From NCBI GenBank assembly GCA_039111635.1, contig JBCAQO010000001.1:3410001-3474000 (forward strand): 64,000 bases of DNA. The letters are read 5' to 3'. A program made the position numbers and the translations under genes. Source of the DNA: Heterobasidion occidentale (taxonomy: Eukaryota > Basidiomycota > Agaricomycetes > Russulales > Bondarzewiaceae). The notes beneath the pieces were generated by a model that did not search any database, was not told the DNA's origin, and saw only the letters and a list, made by a program, of their open reading frames with translations. Positions 26,685-38,777 of the stretch are shown piece by piece; position 1 is the stretch's first letter, and each line of letters starts with the position of its first letter.

Positions 26685-28857
26685 CTCTGCATCAGTAGGA
26701 CGGTCGGACGATGCGCCTCTTACGGCCGGACTCGGACTCTGATTCTTTTTATGGCGGGAGCCCCGTCGTGTGTTCCTTCAGTTGTTTTGCGTAGCGCCCT
26801 GCGCCGGTCGAGCGGCAGGTGCTCCCTTTGTCTCCTTAGCACGCGCATGTTTTTTTCTCTCCTCTCTGTTCCGGTGTTTCGTTTTGCTTAACGTTCGCCT
26901 CGCCTCGTTCGATTGTACTTGATCTTCTAGTAGTTGGCTCCCGACTCCTCCGCGGTCGCCAGTCAGCCAGAGTCGGCCATGGCTCGCCGGCACCCCACCC
27001 CTATTCCCCTTACGTGCGTGTGTACGTGTGCGCGACCCCCGCCCTCGAGGGATCGGCGACGATCGGCGACGTCGTGGACGGTTCGGCGCGCGCCAATTTT
27101 TCTTAATTATGCCAGGAAATGTCATCCAGATATATAATCTGCTTTTTTACGAAACGAACGATCTCGATCCATCAATTTGCATCTGCAGCAATGCGTGTTT
27201 TTTTATACGACCGCATTGCTTGTTTTGTTTCTTTTCATATCGTATCGATAGTGCGGCATCGGGTATATTTGTTTGGGTTGTACTTTGCGTGTAGGGACAG
27301 ACATTGTTGTAGTATGAAACTAATTCTATGCCTATGCTTATGTACGTCTTCGTCCGACGACCACGAGAAGGAAAGCCGGTGAGTTAGGGGGTCGGAGCTG
27401 CAATGCAAAGTCGGCAACTATTTGGAGTCCCTGCGGGTTACAGCAGCATACAGCCTCATACAGCGGCCGGAGTCGGGCGAGGTCGGGCGGTACGTGGTCA
27501 CTGGTGAAGCGTACTATTTGAAGGATTACAGGTGATTGTTACCTCTGCAAAGTCGGCGACAGTTGTGGCAGGCTGGGCGCTCGACCGCTGTCAGGGCGAT
27601 CACTACAGTATTCATCACCGCGCGCACGTTTGCACGTATTCCCTGCATCGCGTTTGAAGTCGTTGGAATGACTGACGGGTCTGTTTCAACTTCTTCAAGT
27701 TCCGTACGCGACCAGCGATAAGGATATAGCAAGTTAGCGCCAGAGCTTGCACGGAGGCACTCCTGTCGACTCCACGTATGTTTCGACCTTCACCAATACG
27801 GAGGCAGCGCCCAGTAGTAAACTTCTTGCTGTCCCTTCGGCCGCGCACGCATCTCTGTGGTGATGTCCACGAAGATCAGCTAGCCATAGACTAGATATCA
27901 GCGGAGGAAAGAGCGAGGGAGGCGCGGTGCGGAGATACATCTGCCTTCGCTGTGCCACTGGCCGCAGCTGCTGTTTTGTCCGACGTAGTACCAGGTTAGG
28001 TCGTACCTTCCTGTCGGCCTGCGTGTCTATCCAATCAGCTTTGTGATGAGTGGAGATAGTGCGGACACCTGGTGTTGCCGAGCGCAGTCGCTCGTCACGA
28101 TTCGAATGTCTCGATACCATGACACCCTTCATAGACTCTCGTCCATGAAAGTCCAGAGCGCATCGAACCTTGTGTGACGGGCAAAGGCAGTCTTCAGTTC
28201 AACAAGCTCCTGACCATAGGTCCATCACGTCGAAAGAGTGTTGAAGAGCTTCTGAGGGCTACAACTAGCCGTCAACGTTGCTCATGACCCGTCCCGGAGG
28301 GCCAAACAACTATGCAAACTTGTGCAAGTCATGCTGATGAGAAGGAAATTGATCAGTCAGATATGAGAAGATCTGGTTGCTTCAAGGATCTGTCCATCGC
28401 ATAGTGGCCTCGTCCAAAAATCAAGCAAGCTACCATCGTGTGGTGCATGTATGACACCTCTGACACAGCCATCCAAATTGTTCGTTCCATTGCGAGTATT
28501 GTTCAAGGGGTCGACCTAGACTGCCTGTAAATAAGATCTGATTTTCCCAATTGCAGACATAGCGTAGAAAAGAGCTCCCGTCACGATGAGGGATTATCGC
28601 AGTGACGGTTTCTGGCAACATTTGGATGAACAACTTGCAGATGCACATGGAGAACATGGGGCTTGAAGCTTGGAGAGGAGGACAAGCGTGGCCTAGACGG
28701 CGATCGCTATTCGTTTGTGCTTTGGTGTGTTTGATCAAGCTGCGGGATTTGACCGTGGATCGTTCCATCCCTAACAGGGACAAACTGGCCTGTGCACTGT
28801 TGTTTGACACCTCCACTTTATCAATCTCCCTGTGCCGCTTCTTGCACGATCTTCATC
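26685..28857. other. 2.2 kb intergenic region
   Basis: Between the kinase stop and the VPS4 start. Short ACAGC(A/C)T-like repeats occur at about 27437-27465. No coding block, tRNA or other RNA was recognised on either strand. Confidence 0.5.
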
Positions 28858-30649
28858 ATGTCTGGGGCAAACATAGATGTAGGTACTTCAAAGAGCTGAA
28901 AGTACACCGCGCTGATCTACTCCTTGGTGTGCGCGTAGCGCGCAGTCGAGCTCGTGCAGCGTGCCATCGACGAGGACCAGAAGCTGAACTATCCCGAGGC
29001 TTACAAGCAGTACCAGAATGCGCTGGACTACTTCATGCTTGCGCTGAAATGTATGTGCACTCTCACTGTTGTGCTATTCGATGGGGGCCGACTTACTGAA
29101 GCGCCAGTCGCGCGTGGCGTTGCGGTGGCCAGACGAGAAGAACGAGCGATCAAAGACGCTCATTCGGTCCAAGATCGGAGATTATCTGAGCCGCGCAGAG
29201 GCCCTCAAGGTTTATCTAGCGAACGCGGACGAGCAGCGAGCGAGGAAGGCCGTGGGCGCGAATGGGATCGCTAATGGCGGGATCGGGGCCGGGGGAAAGA
29301 AGTAAGCACTCTGTTATATCTCGCTCTGCAAGCCACTGCGCGTGCTAACAGAATTGCGATGGCGGTCTTTTCGGCAGGAAAGATGACGACGACGGAGACC
29401 AGGACCCGGAGGTGAAGAAGCTGCGCGCAGGGCTGACGGGCGCAATATTGGTCGACAAGCCAGACGTGCGCTGGGACGACGTTGCTGGGCTCGAAGGCGC
29501 GAAAGAGTCGCTCAAGGAGGCGGTCATCTTGCCGATCAAGTTTCCGCACCTATTTACGGGGAAGCGTACACCCTGGCGCGGCATCCTGCTGTACGGCCCA
29601 CCAGGCACAGGCAAGAGTTACCTTGCCAAGGCAGTCGCGACCGAAGCCAAGAGCACTTTCTTCAGCGTCAGCTCTAGTGATCTGGTCAGCAAATGGCAAG
29701 GAGATTCAGAAAGGTGAGTGTATGTTCTGGGTTGCTGGTCGTGATTACGATCGTTGTCGGTGTTTGCTGCGGATATGTTTAGGCGACTGACTTGAACGAG
29801 GACAGGTTGGTGAAGCAACTGTTCCAGATGGCAAGGGAGTCGAAGCCTGCAATTATATTCATCGACGAGGTCGATTCGCTCGCGGGCACACGAAATGAGG
29901 GCGAGTCGGAGGGCTCGCGCCGAATCAAGACGGAGTTCTTGGTTCAGATGGATGGTGTTGGGCACGATGATACAGGTGTGCTCGTCCTTGGTGCGACGAA
30001 TATCCCATGGCAGCTGGATCCTGCTATCAAGCGTCGGTACGTCGCTCTCAGAGTGTGTGACCATTGAAATGGTATTGACCGCCTGTATAGTTTCGAGAAA
30101 CGAATCTACATCCCGCTTCCTGGCATTGAGGCGAGGAAACGCATGTTTGAGATTCACGTTGGGTCTACGCCGTGTGAGCTCACACAGAAGGATTATCGCA
30201 CACTTGCGCATAACTCTGAGGGGTATGTATTGACCGTGTTTTTATATATATCAGGAGGAGACTGAGGCATGAGTGCAAAAGGTACTCTGGTTCCGATATT
30301 GCCATCGTCGTACGGGATGCTCTCATGCAGCCTGTCCGGAAAGTTTTGTCCGCGACACATTTCAAGCAAGTGCCCTCGAAGTCAGATCCCAACGTGCTGC
30401 AATGGACGCCATGCTCTCCTGGGGATCCAGATGCTGTGGAGAAAAGCTGGAACGACGTTGACGGCGAGGAACTACAGGAACCTCCACTGCGTTTCGCAGA
30501 CTTTGTAAAATCTTTGGATAATGTACGACCGACGGTGAATGAGGAGGACATCAAGAGGCACGATGATTGGACAAAGGAGAGTGGTAAGTAGCTCAATCTT
30601 TCTCACCGTTCTCTCATTGACTTTGTTCGCAGGGAACGATGGGGCATAA
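28858..30649 (+). CDS. VPS4: Vacuolar protein sorting ATPase VPS4 (ESCRT disassembly)
   Basis: An AAA ATPase that disassembles ESCRT-III at endosomes in multivesicular body sorting. ATG 28858 reads MSGANIDV; the first intron joins to [20 protein letters not shown], the MIT domain, which continues after a second intron with [20 protein letters not shown] linker with a Gly/Asn stretch follows. The AAA domain has [16 protein letters not shown], Walker A GPPGTGKS (about 29597), Walker [13 protein letters not shown] (about 29850), a sensor region [10 protein letters not shown] and the arginine-finger segment [15 protein letters not shown]. The C-terminal beta domain and helix ([31 protein letters not shown]) are complete. 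The last exon adds GNDGA and stops at 30647-30649. All motifs needed for activity are present. Confidence 0.95.
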
Positions 30650-30684
30650 CAGATTAATAGACCCTCGATTATAACCAGAATGGC

Positions 30685-31436
30685 ACTATCATTGGATGGG
30701 TGTTCGTTTCAGCCACAATCAGGACCAGTGTTCGTTTTCACGGAATAGAAGGCTCCCACCCTCACTGTTTATTTGAATGATGTTTTCAAAAATCAAAATA
30801 AATCATGTTCCATACACTTGCACAATTTGAACGGCTGAATCTCAAAATTCGGACAGCTATTTGAGTCAAGATCTTGAGAAAGTGGCTGATTCGGAGACCT
30901 TATTTTCTTTGGGAATGAATTCCTCTTCTCATGCCACAAAAGTTGGAAGTGTTGTAGAGATGTATCTTATGTACCATTCTCAAGCCTCTCCGAGGGTCCG
31001 ATCTGTTAGATTCTTCTTGCAATGAGGGAGCGTTACATTTGGCGGTCAAGCGTGACTTGAGCTCGTGAATTTCAGGCTCCGCTGTCGGACAAGTCCGGCA
31101 CTCCCAGAAGAAGCATCAGTGGCATCATGCCGAAGGCAGCCAACAGTGGCTACACCGAACAGAACTCAACGAGTCGCGGTTGCTGAGTTGTAATTTAATG
31201 AGTCAGCAGCTGTGACCCCACGTTATGTCACGCTCGGAACCAGAACGAACACTGGTCCTAAACGACGGAATCCAGTTTTCCAACTCATGAGTGAGAAAAT
31301 GAAGAGAGAAACTATACTGTAGGATGTAGAAAAAAGTTTCTCAAATAGTGCAAGAACTCCGAGGCAATCAAGCGGAAGTGTTGTGGCACAATGGATTTTT
31401 TATTGATCCCAAAACGAACACCCGTCTAATGATAGT
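30685..31436. mobile_element. Candidate non-autonomous DNA transposon (MITE-like), nested inverted repeats
   Basis: The first 25 bases (30685-30709) match the reverse complement of the last 25 (31412-31436) at 23 of 25 positions. Inside lies a second pair: aggaccagtgttcgtt at 30721-30736 is exactly the reverse complement of 31244-31259. Both pairs share the core GTGTTCGTT. The outer unit is 752 bp and the inner 539 bp. No transposase is encoded. Clear target-site duplications were not found, so the ends are tentative. Confidence 0.6.
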
Positions 31437-32233
31437 ATGCACAAACGATGACACATTTAGTTCCAGACACTTTGTTTTTATTTCATTCTGCGCGACCCTG
31501 TTTTGTATTGTTCTTCCATATCCTCGCTTATCGGAGGTCAGTGCCGTCTGCCTTTTCTCTCATCATACCTTTCCGTTTATGACCATCCAGGTATCTCCTG
31601 ATTGGCTTTCCCTCTTGTGGCGTCGTCAACTGACTAAGGGGTGTCTAATAGAGCAGGTCTATTGTAATTTACACAAAAGCATGTATGTTGAGGTTGATTC
31701 TTGTTGTTTCCACTGTCATCGTAACGACTTGGTCGTTCGAATAAAGATGGTATCGATTCTCACGGTGCGCTTGTTTGCGTACAACTAGAGACAACTGACC
31801 ATCGACCACGAGTCAATCTGATCAGGTCTCTTTGTATTGGTTTCGTTGTCTTGATCGATATCGGAGCCCTTCACACAAGTATCACGAGAATCACAAAAGA
31901 AATGGCTTGTGAGTGTAGTGACGAGGGATCGCTCGTCGACGCTCATGCTTTCCTAGGTTTCCTAAGACATGAACTACGCTATCCTGTTATTAAGGCGGGA
32001 GACCTGCCATAGCATCTGGGGCTGAGCAAGGTTCATCATTCCAAAGATGGATGGTCGATACTTGCCATCTTTCCGCTCTGACCAGACTTCGCTATTGTTT
32101 CCTTAAAAGAGACTCTTCCCGGCCTTCTTGTTGGACTTGTGGGGCGATGCGATGTCCTGTTGTTGATCACAGGCCAATGCGTCGAATTCTCGGCCTGTTC
32201 CACTGGATTAAGTCTAGGACGCCGGCCCTTGTG

Positions 32234-32241
32234 TATATAAA
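32234..32241 (+). promoter_or_regulatory. TATA-like box upstream of the tudor-like gene
   Basis: TATATAAA about 125 bp before the ATG at 32366, followed by a leader rich in C and T. Position and sequence fit a core promoter; this is inference from spacing only. Confidence 0.45.
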
Positions 32242-32365
32242 GAGCTGACTGCCATCTTTCAACAACACCAAGATCTGCTATCTGAAACATAGTCTCCAAC
32301 TTGCTCATCCCCTACTACGACTAGCTAATCTTTTGCTGCCTCCCTCTTCTTCTATTTGACTGACT

Positions 32366-33011
32366 ATGAGCAACGCAACGCATTCCACACGAGGTCTTTC
32401 CTCGAAAGCTCGCAATAGCAAGATAGCAGCAGCGTCTCGTGCATATGATAGTGATGAGACTTCTGCATCGAGTGGGGCAGGTGACGTCGGTCGCGAGTCG
32501 AGCCCATATGGGGTCGACACTCTCAGCCCGAGCGAGAACGACTCGTCAAATGTGACAGACTACGAGACCGTCTCAAGCGATGGCGAGGAATCGGACGATG
32601 ACGCCGAGCCCGGTCCAGACGATCTCGATGAGCCATGGCCCTACACTTTCAAGGTCGGTGCTTTCTCCCAGGATGCTTGATCAGGAGGCACCCGTGCTGA
32701 GTATAGCTTCTCTTTCAGTCAGGCGATGCTGTATGGGTTAAGTCGGAAGGTGATATCTGGTATTGCGGGAAAGTATCCGGCCAGCATACAAAGAAGGGGA
32801 TGACAAGACAGGTTTGCCTTCCCTGAACCTCTTTCTTCTGTACACACTGACGCCGCATTGTTTTGTTTCGTAGAAGGAAGGCCTATTTTACGCGGTGGTC
32901 TTCCGAAAGAGTAACAAGAATATCCGAAGATACTTCGCCCCGTTGAACGGAGAGCTCAAGCCCCACACATCACGAACAAGAAAATTATTGAGGGAGGCTG
33001 GCTGGCTTTGA
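32366..33011 (+). CDS. Small acidic protein with tudor/SH3-like C-terminal part
   Basis: Exons 32366-32653, 32719-32811 and 32874-33011 join in phase to give 172 residues. The first exon is Ser/Asp/Glu-rich and looks disordered (YETVSSDGEESDDD). The second and third exons form a compact basic unit: GDAVWVKSEGDIWYCGKVSG, then KKGMTRQKEGLFYAVVFRKS and RRYFAPLNGELKPHTSRT. The GDxVWVK...WYxGKV pattern resembles tudor, PWWP or SH3-like barrels found in chromatin proteins, but I cannot assign a named family. The C-terminus reads RKLLREAGWL. A TATA-like box sits upstream. Possible role: a small nuclear reader or adaptor; inference only. Confidence 0.8.
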
Positions 33012-33382
33012 GTAAAGATTCGTAGGGAAAGTTTGGTCGATACTGTAACATACCGCGCTAGTGTAAATTGAAGCTTGAGACCTCAGAAGCGACCCCTAGA
33101 TATACGCTGATGAAATACGTCAGGTTGGTCGCTCGTACTCATACCTCGTACTGGACATATCTGGACGCTGCGCAGCGTTCCAGCGCTTTGATTATGGCTG
33201 TGGACTGTGCCGATGGACGCGACCTGGGCGCGACAAGACGCGACCGAGATTGAATCAGAAGCGATCACGTACGCAGAATCACACAGAATTCGCTCACGCG
33301 ACGACTCCTTTCATGATCCGTGCACGCCACTCCCACCTCCACCTTTATTTCCTTTCTCCACTTCCGCTTCCACTGCTTCATC
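33012..33382. other. Short intergenic region before CAND1
   Basis: No gene seen. The 60 bp before the CAND1 start are strongly CT-rich (CCACTCCCACCTCCACC-type runs), typical of a fungal 5' leader. Confidence 0.5.
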
Positions 33383-36300
33383 ATGACGAAAACGTATCTT
33401 ATGAATGGATTCATCGAAAAGGTACCTAGAATATTTCATGCCGTTAATTATCATTGAGCAATAATTTGTTCAGATGCAATCGCAAGACCAGGATTTTCGG
33501 TGTGTACCAAGGGTGTCGATCGAGACGCGTCTGTCTGGACTCAAGCTATGCCAATGTACAGATATATGGGTCTGAGCGATCTGATGAAGGAGATCAAAGC
33601 AGATCCACAGTCTTATTATGGAGACGAGGCCATGGAGATGAAGGTTCTACGGCAAGTCTTGAGCCTGGTAGAAGACAAGATTTCTGAAGTCAAGAATCAA
33701 GCCGTGAAATGGTGTGTTTCCCTCACTCGCTTCCAATATGCAACTAAATCTCGTTCAGTTTGGGTCAGCTTATCAAGATCATCCGTGAATCACAGATGGA
33801 GTTCGTCGTGGATAGTCTGATTCAGTTTACTTCGAGTAAGGATGAAGAATTGCGAGATATTGCGGGATTAGGTCCGTTCCAATCTAGAATGCCGCTTACC
33901 TATCACTCACCTTGTATATCCTTCTACAAGCACTGAAAACGATCACTTCCGAATTGCCGCAGGATGGGGCTATTGCACCCATGGCATGTGCAAAGCTCAC
34001 CCCCAAACTTCTCTCGCAAGGATGAGTGTACGCGTCAATGGAATGATTCCATCCTTTAGCTCTGACACGGTCATTTCTACAGTCCGAAACGACTCCCGAA
34101 ACACTCATAGAAACATTGTCTATTCTTTCCATCCTCGTCACTCGCTTCCCGACTTTTGTAGCCAAATTAAACGTCGAACCATCCCCCGTCCAGATTCTAG
34201 CTCCTCTCCTATCACATCCCCGTCCCGCTGTTCGCAAACGTGCCATCACGACTATTGCACGATTTGTCCCACTTTCCTCGCCACAGATCTTTGCCGCGCT
34301 TTCAGCTTCCGAAATTAGCCCCAATCTCGCACCTTCTGCGAACGTGGAGAAACAGAGGACCACTGTGCAGTTCGTGGCGGCCATCGCACGCGCTTCACCC
34401 CAATTGGTTGCAGTCGCGTTGAATGACATCGTGCCCGGTATTCTCAATGCGCTTCGAAGGGATGATGACGAGATTCGTGAAGGATCGCTACAGGTGAAGT
34501 TTACTGCGTACGCACAGTGTGAAGTGGCATCTCATGTCTACGATATCAGGCACTGGATGCGTTGGTTTTGAAATGCCCAGCTGAAGTAACACCCTTCCTC
34601 CCGAACATCATTCAAGCAGCCAACCAATTCATCAAGTACGATCCGGTGAGCACCTCAGTCTACCAATTTTAACTTATGTGCTCACCTTCATCACAGAACT
34701 ATACAGGGGATGTTGACGAAGATGAGGAAATGGCAGAAGATGCTGACGATGAAGATGCTGAACTGGACGATGAGTGAGTATTCTTCGATCCTCTCTCGGG
34801 CTCTTTACAACAACGTCTTCAAACAGGTACTCGGATGAAGAGGACACATCTTACAAGATTCGCCGTTCTGCGACCAAACTTCTCGGTGCCATCATTGGCA
34901 CGCGACCAGAGCTATTGATCCCACTTTACAAAGAGGTTTCCCCCGTCCTAATATCTCGCTTCGGTGACCGTGAAGAGACGGTCCGATTAGAGGTTTGGGC
35001 AACGTACGTTGCATTGTTGACGCAAACTAGTGTATATGCCGGCGGACCGCAGTCCAAGGATGCCGTAGGCGTCAAGCGGAAGCGTGATGAAGGGGAGCTA
35101 AGCGTCGAGGATAATGCATATAGCCTTCTGCAGTCACAGGTTCCCTCTCTGGCGAAGGCCCTCTTAAACCAGCTGAAGCCGCCGAAAACGTCCCCTGTCA
35201 CCCTGCAGGCTGCCTTTGCTCTTCTTCGGACCTTGCTGAATGCGCTTCCTGGCTGCCTTTCCAACCAGACAGCCGCAATTGTTACGATCTCCAAGTCGGT
35301 GTTATCTCAGCCCCCCACGAACTCCACAGCCACATTGCACATCTCATGTCTCCAATTTCTGTCCTTGTTCTTTTATACACACCCGCCACCTACTTTCACT
35401 GGATCGTTGTCGACCTTGACACCAGCTTTGCAAAAGGCTTTAGGCGAGCGACACCCTCGTGTAGCCTCGGAAACGTTCCGTTTGTTCTCTTCTCTCTTGA
35501 ATGCAATGAAACCCGTCAAGAACCAGGACTGGGTCGAATCCGTTTACTCGGAAGCTATCCAACGGCTGAGCAAAAACGACACGGATGCGGAAGTACGAGC
35601 TGCTGCTGAGGATATGATAGCGGATCTGTGGATTTGCGCGACAGACGTCGTTAAGGGCAAGGATAAAAAAGAATGGGAGTATATTTGCAGGACCTCTGGA
35701 AGGACGGAGAACGCTGTGAAGGCAGTAGCTAAAGTTGCCGCTGATGTTGATGTTGGAGTCCAGTGGATTAACGACAATGTGGAGTGGGCCTTGACTCTTT
35801 TGAAGAAAAGCGGAAGGGCCGGAAAAGTCGAGCTGTTTGAGTGTTTGTCAGTCCTTATTGCTCAGTAAGTGTTTATATCTCCTTCATGAAGATGATGCCA
35901 CCAACAGACACTACAGATATGAGACTGTGCCCGCAGATCTTCCCGTTGTCCTTGTGCCTCAACTCAAGTCCTACCTCTCAACTTCCGACATTTCTCTTTT
36001 GTCACAATCTCTGTCTATTCTTGCACTTTTGTTGCAATCTTCTCCAAAGGTCACGTTCCCAGAAGTTGAGCGCGAAGTCCTCAAAGATATCTACGCTATC
36101 GCGCGTTCACCGCTACTCTCCGGTGCCGCTCTCGACGCCTTGCTGTCTTTCTTTTCTGCTCTGGTAGAAGCAGATTCGCAAATCGCAGTACACGTTCTCC
36201 CGTCCCTTGTGAGCTCGGTGGACGGCGCCCCAAGGAATGAGGTATCCCTTCCGAACGTCGCGAAATGTGTAGCGCAGGTGGTCAAGAGCGCCCACGGCGT

Positions 36301-37865
36301 GGCTGCTGGTGCCATCGCCGAGTTTTCAAAACATATCAAGGTCCAATCTATATTCATCTCGTCTACTTGCTGTGCGACTCATGCTGCTTACAGAGTTCGT
36401 CGAAGGCAACACCATCGCGTGTTGTACTCAGTTTCCTCGTTCTTGGAGAAGTGGGCCGATTTATGTATGTGTATATTTGATTCACTGTTCTCGTAAACCC
36501 TTGACAACATATGTAGCGACATGTCGCCTCAGCAAGATGTCTTCAACAGAGCTATTGAGGAGTTTACTGCGGAGCAGGAAGAAGTCCGTTTCGCTGCATC
36601 CTTTGCGTCCGGTAGGTGTCACACATTTTGAATGCTAGTTTCGACGCTTCATGTGATTTTGCAGGTAACATTGCGGTTGGAAATCTCCATCACTTCCTCC
36701 CTGCCCTTGTTAAAATCGTCGAGCTTGATGACCAAAAACGGTTATTGGCGTTACATGCTTTGAAGGAAGTCGTGACATATACATCTCACGGCCAGCTCGA
36801 AAATATCACCGAGTTGCTATGGGGTCCCCTGTTTGAAAATTCTGAGAATGCGGAAGAAAGCACCCGGAACGTTGCGGCAGCTTGTATCGGGAAGCTGATT
36901 ACTATGCATCCTGCACGATACTTGCCTCAGATTCATGTGAGTGGTTGGCCGTGTTGGGGTAATCGCTTGACATCGACTTATTATTTATTACTTAGGCCCG
37001 ACTACGTGATGAGAAAGCCACGACGAGGGCAACAGTTCTGTCTGCTGTTCGCTACACTTTTGCTGAGCCGTCGCAATCTTACGACGAAGTGATTGCACCA
37101 CACATCCTTGACTTCTTGTCGCTGATGCTTGATGAGGATCTGGTAAGGCGATATGGTCTCGATTCGCTGTCAAAATAGTGACCTCCTTGCTGCAGAACGT
37201 TCGTCGGCTTGCTCTGTCCGCATTCAACGCAGCCGCCCGCACGAAGCCTCATCTTATTCGCGATCATCTTCCAACTCTTCTGCCCACTCTGTATAAGGAA
37301 ACGGCATTGAAGCCTGACCTCATTCGTGTTGTTCAGATGGGCCCTTGGACGCACAAGGTTGATGACGGCCTCGAAGCGCGGAAAACTGCGTATGAAACGC
37401 TATATACACTTGTGTGTACTATTTCTGCCTGTGTGAAATTCAATGTTCTCACCTTCATCCGTTTCCTTCTAGCTCGACACCTGCTTGTCGAAGATAGACC
37501 TCACCGAGTTCATTTCGCATGTCCTGGTGGGGTTGGCAGACAACTCGGACGAGATCAAAGTCATCTGCCACATGATGCTTTTCCGCCTCTCGCAGATCGC
37601 GCCGACGGCCGTCGCTCAGCACCTAAGCGAGGTGACGCCCCTGCTGGAGGCCTCCATGAAGGGCCCAAACATTGGCAAAGACACTGTCAAGCAAGAGCTC
37701 GAACGGGCGGCGGAGCTGCAGCGCAGCACGCTCCGCGCCATTGCTGCGCTCAGCAAGATCAACAGCGCAGGCACATCGTCCCGGTTCGACACGTTCTTAG
37801 CGGAGTTGCGCAAGTCATCACAGTGGGGCGTCGAGCTGAACGATCTGGTAGGAGCTTGGATGTGA
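33383..37865 (+). CDS. CAND1: Cullin-associated NEDD8-dissociated protein (CAND1/TIP120)
   Basis: CAND1 is a HEAT-repeat protein that binds un-neddylated cullins and exchanges F-box modules on SCF ubiquitin ligases. The start MTKTYLMNGFIEK joins through short introns to MQSQDQDFR and YMGLSDLMKEIKAD. HEAT repeats run throughout: SLIQFTSSKDEELRDIAG, RPAVRKRAITTIARFVP, YSDEEDTSYKIRRSATKLLG and SLFFYTHPPP. The acidic loop after NYTGDVDEDEEMAEDADDED is typical of CAND1. The C-terminal TIP120 domain has KVDDGLEARKTAYETLYTLL, CLSKIDLTEFISHVLVGLAD and KSSQWGVELNDLVG. Length is about 1,200 residues, as expected. One join is abnormal: the exon with KLTPKLLSQ runs into an in-frame TGA at 34022-34024, and the next exon starts at SETTPETLIETL; no GT donor in phase is visible there. 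Confidence 0.92.
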
Positions 37866-38777
37866 AGGACGAGGTGTACACTGAACGACGATAAGCAGAC
37901 AGTTGGAACGAAGATGTAGCAATGTGTTGTATGCATTGATAAGTGTTTTTGTACGAGCCCTCATTTACTTGGATTATATTCTTCAAGAGCGTGAGCTTCG
38001 GTTTTTTGATTCGACTTCAGACACATGAGTGTTGTACATACAACGGTTGGTTCTCAGCTACTGACTTGAAATAGGTTGGAAAGCATTCCTTCGAGGGTGG
38101 ACTGAGATTGAATCGCCAAAGTTTCGCTAGCCCATCGCACCGGAAGGGAGGATCTCATGCTCGTCGAGACAAATAGTGGAAACTCATCTGAAGCTTTCAT
38201 GGGGCGTTGCCCTGGCCACGAAGGAGAACAAGCTTACCATTGGCAGATCGAACAGGAGGTTGATAGTCGGGCAATACAACGAGGACCTGGTCGGTACCTC
38301 ACCGTCAAACCCATGAAGGTAGGTAAATGAGCTGCTCACAGTCACTTTGGTATTGCTCGGAGAGAGTGTTTGAAATTGACTTGCGCGGTCTGCACTGGTC
38401 TGCAACCTGTACGGCAATGCGTATGACAAAGGGATCGGATTCGAACAGCAATGGGTTTTCGCAGTGTTTTCGTGCGGCCGTCTTTCATGCTTGTCCGGAA
38501 AACATGATGTGCCTTTCGTCGGCTAGATTAGACTCTTCCAGGGACGGTGGTGGCCCGGCAAAAGAAAGTCAAAAGAACGGGTTTAAAGCAATCGTATTTC
38601 GAAAATGCATCGGTGTTTCCCTCACAGTCGTCGACAGTGAGCAAGATCGGTTGTGTGGCTCAATTGAAACAAACCTCACCAATGGATTAATGTGAATGGA
38701 CAGATACAAACTCAACAGATCATAATAGAACACAAGTATCCGCTGATACACGCGGTCCCCTACATGCATACGAGAAA
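37866..38777. other. Convergent intergenic region, CAND1 / VPS72
   Basis: About 0.9 kb between two stop codons. No recognisable gene or RNA; only short domain-free open frames. Confidence 0.5.

Larger units (their letters stand above)
30650..32365. other. Intergenic region with an inverted-repeat element
   Basis: A 1.7 kb A+T-richer stretch. Its first half is occupied by the nested inverted repeats annotated separately (30685-31436). The rest holds no recognisable gene; the open frame at 31348-31788 on + has no domain and starts inside the repeat element. The end carries the promoter of the gene at 32366. Confidence 0.5.

Noticed and set aside
31348..31788. 146-codon open frame on the plus strand after VPS4
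   Set aside because: Starts inside the inverted-repeat element, has no recognisable domain, and composition does not resemble neighbouring exons.
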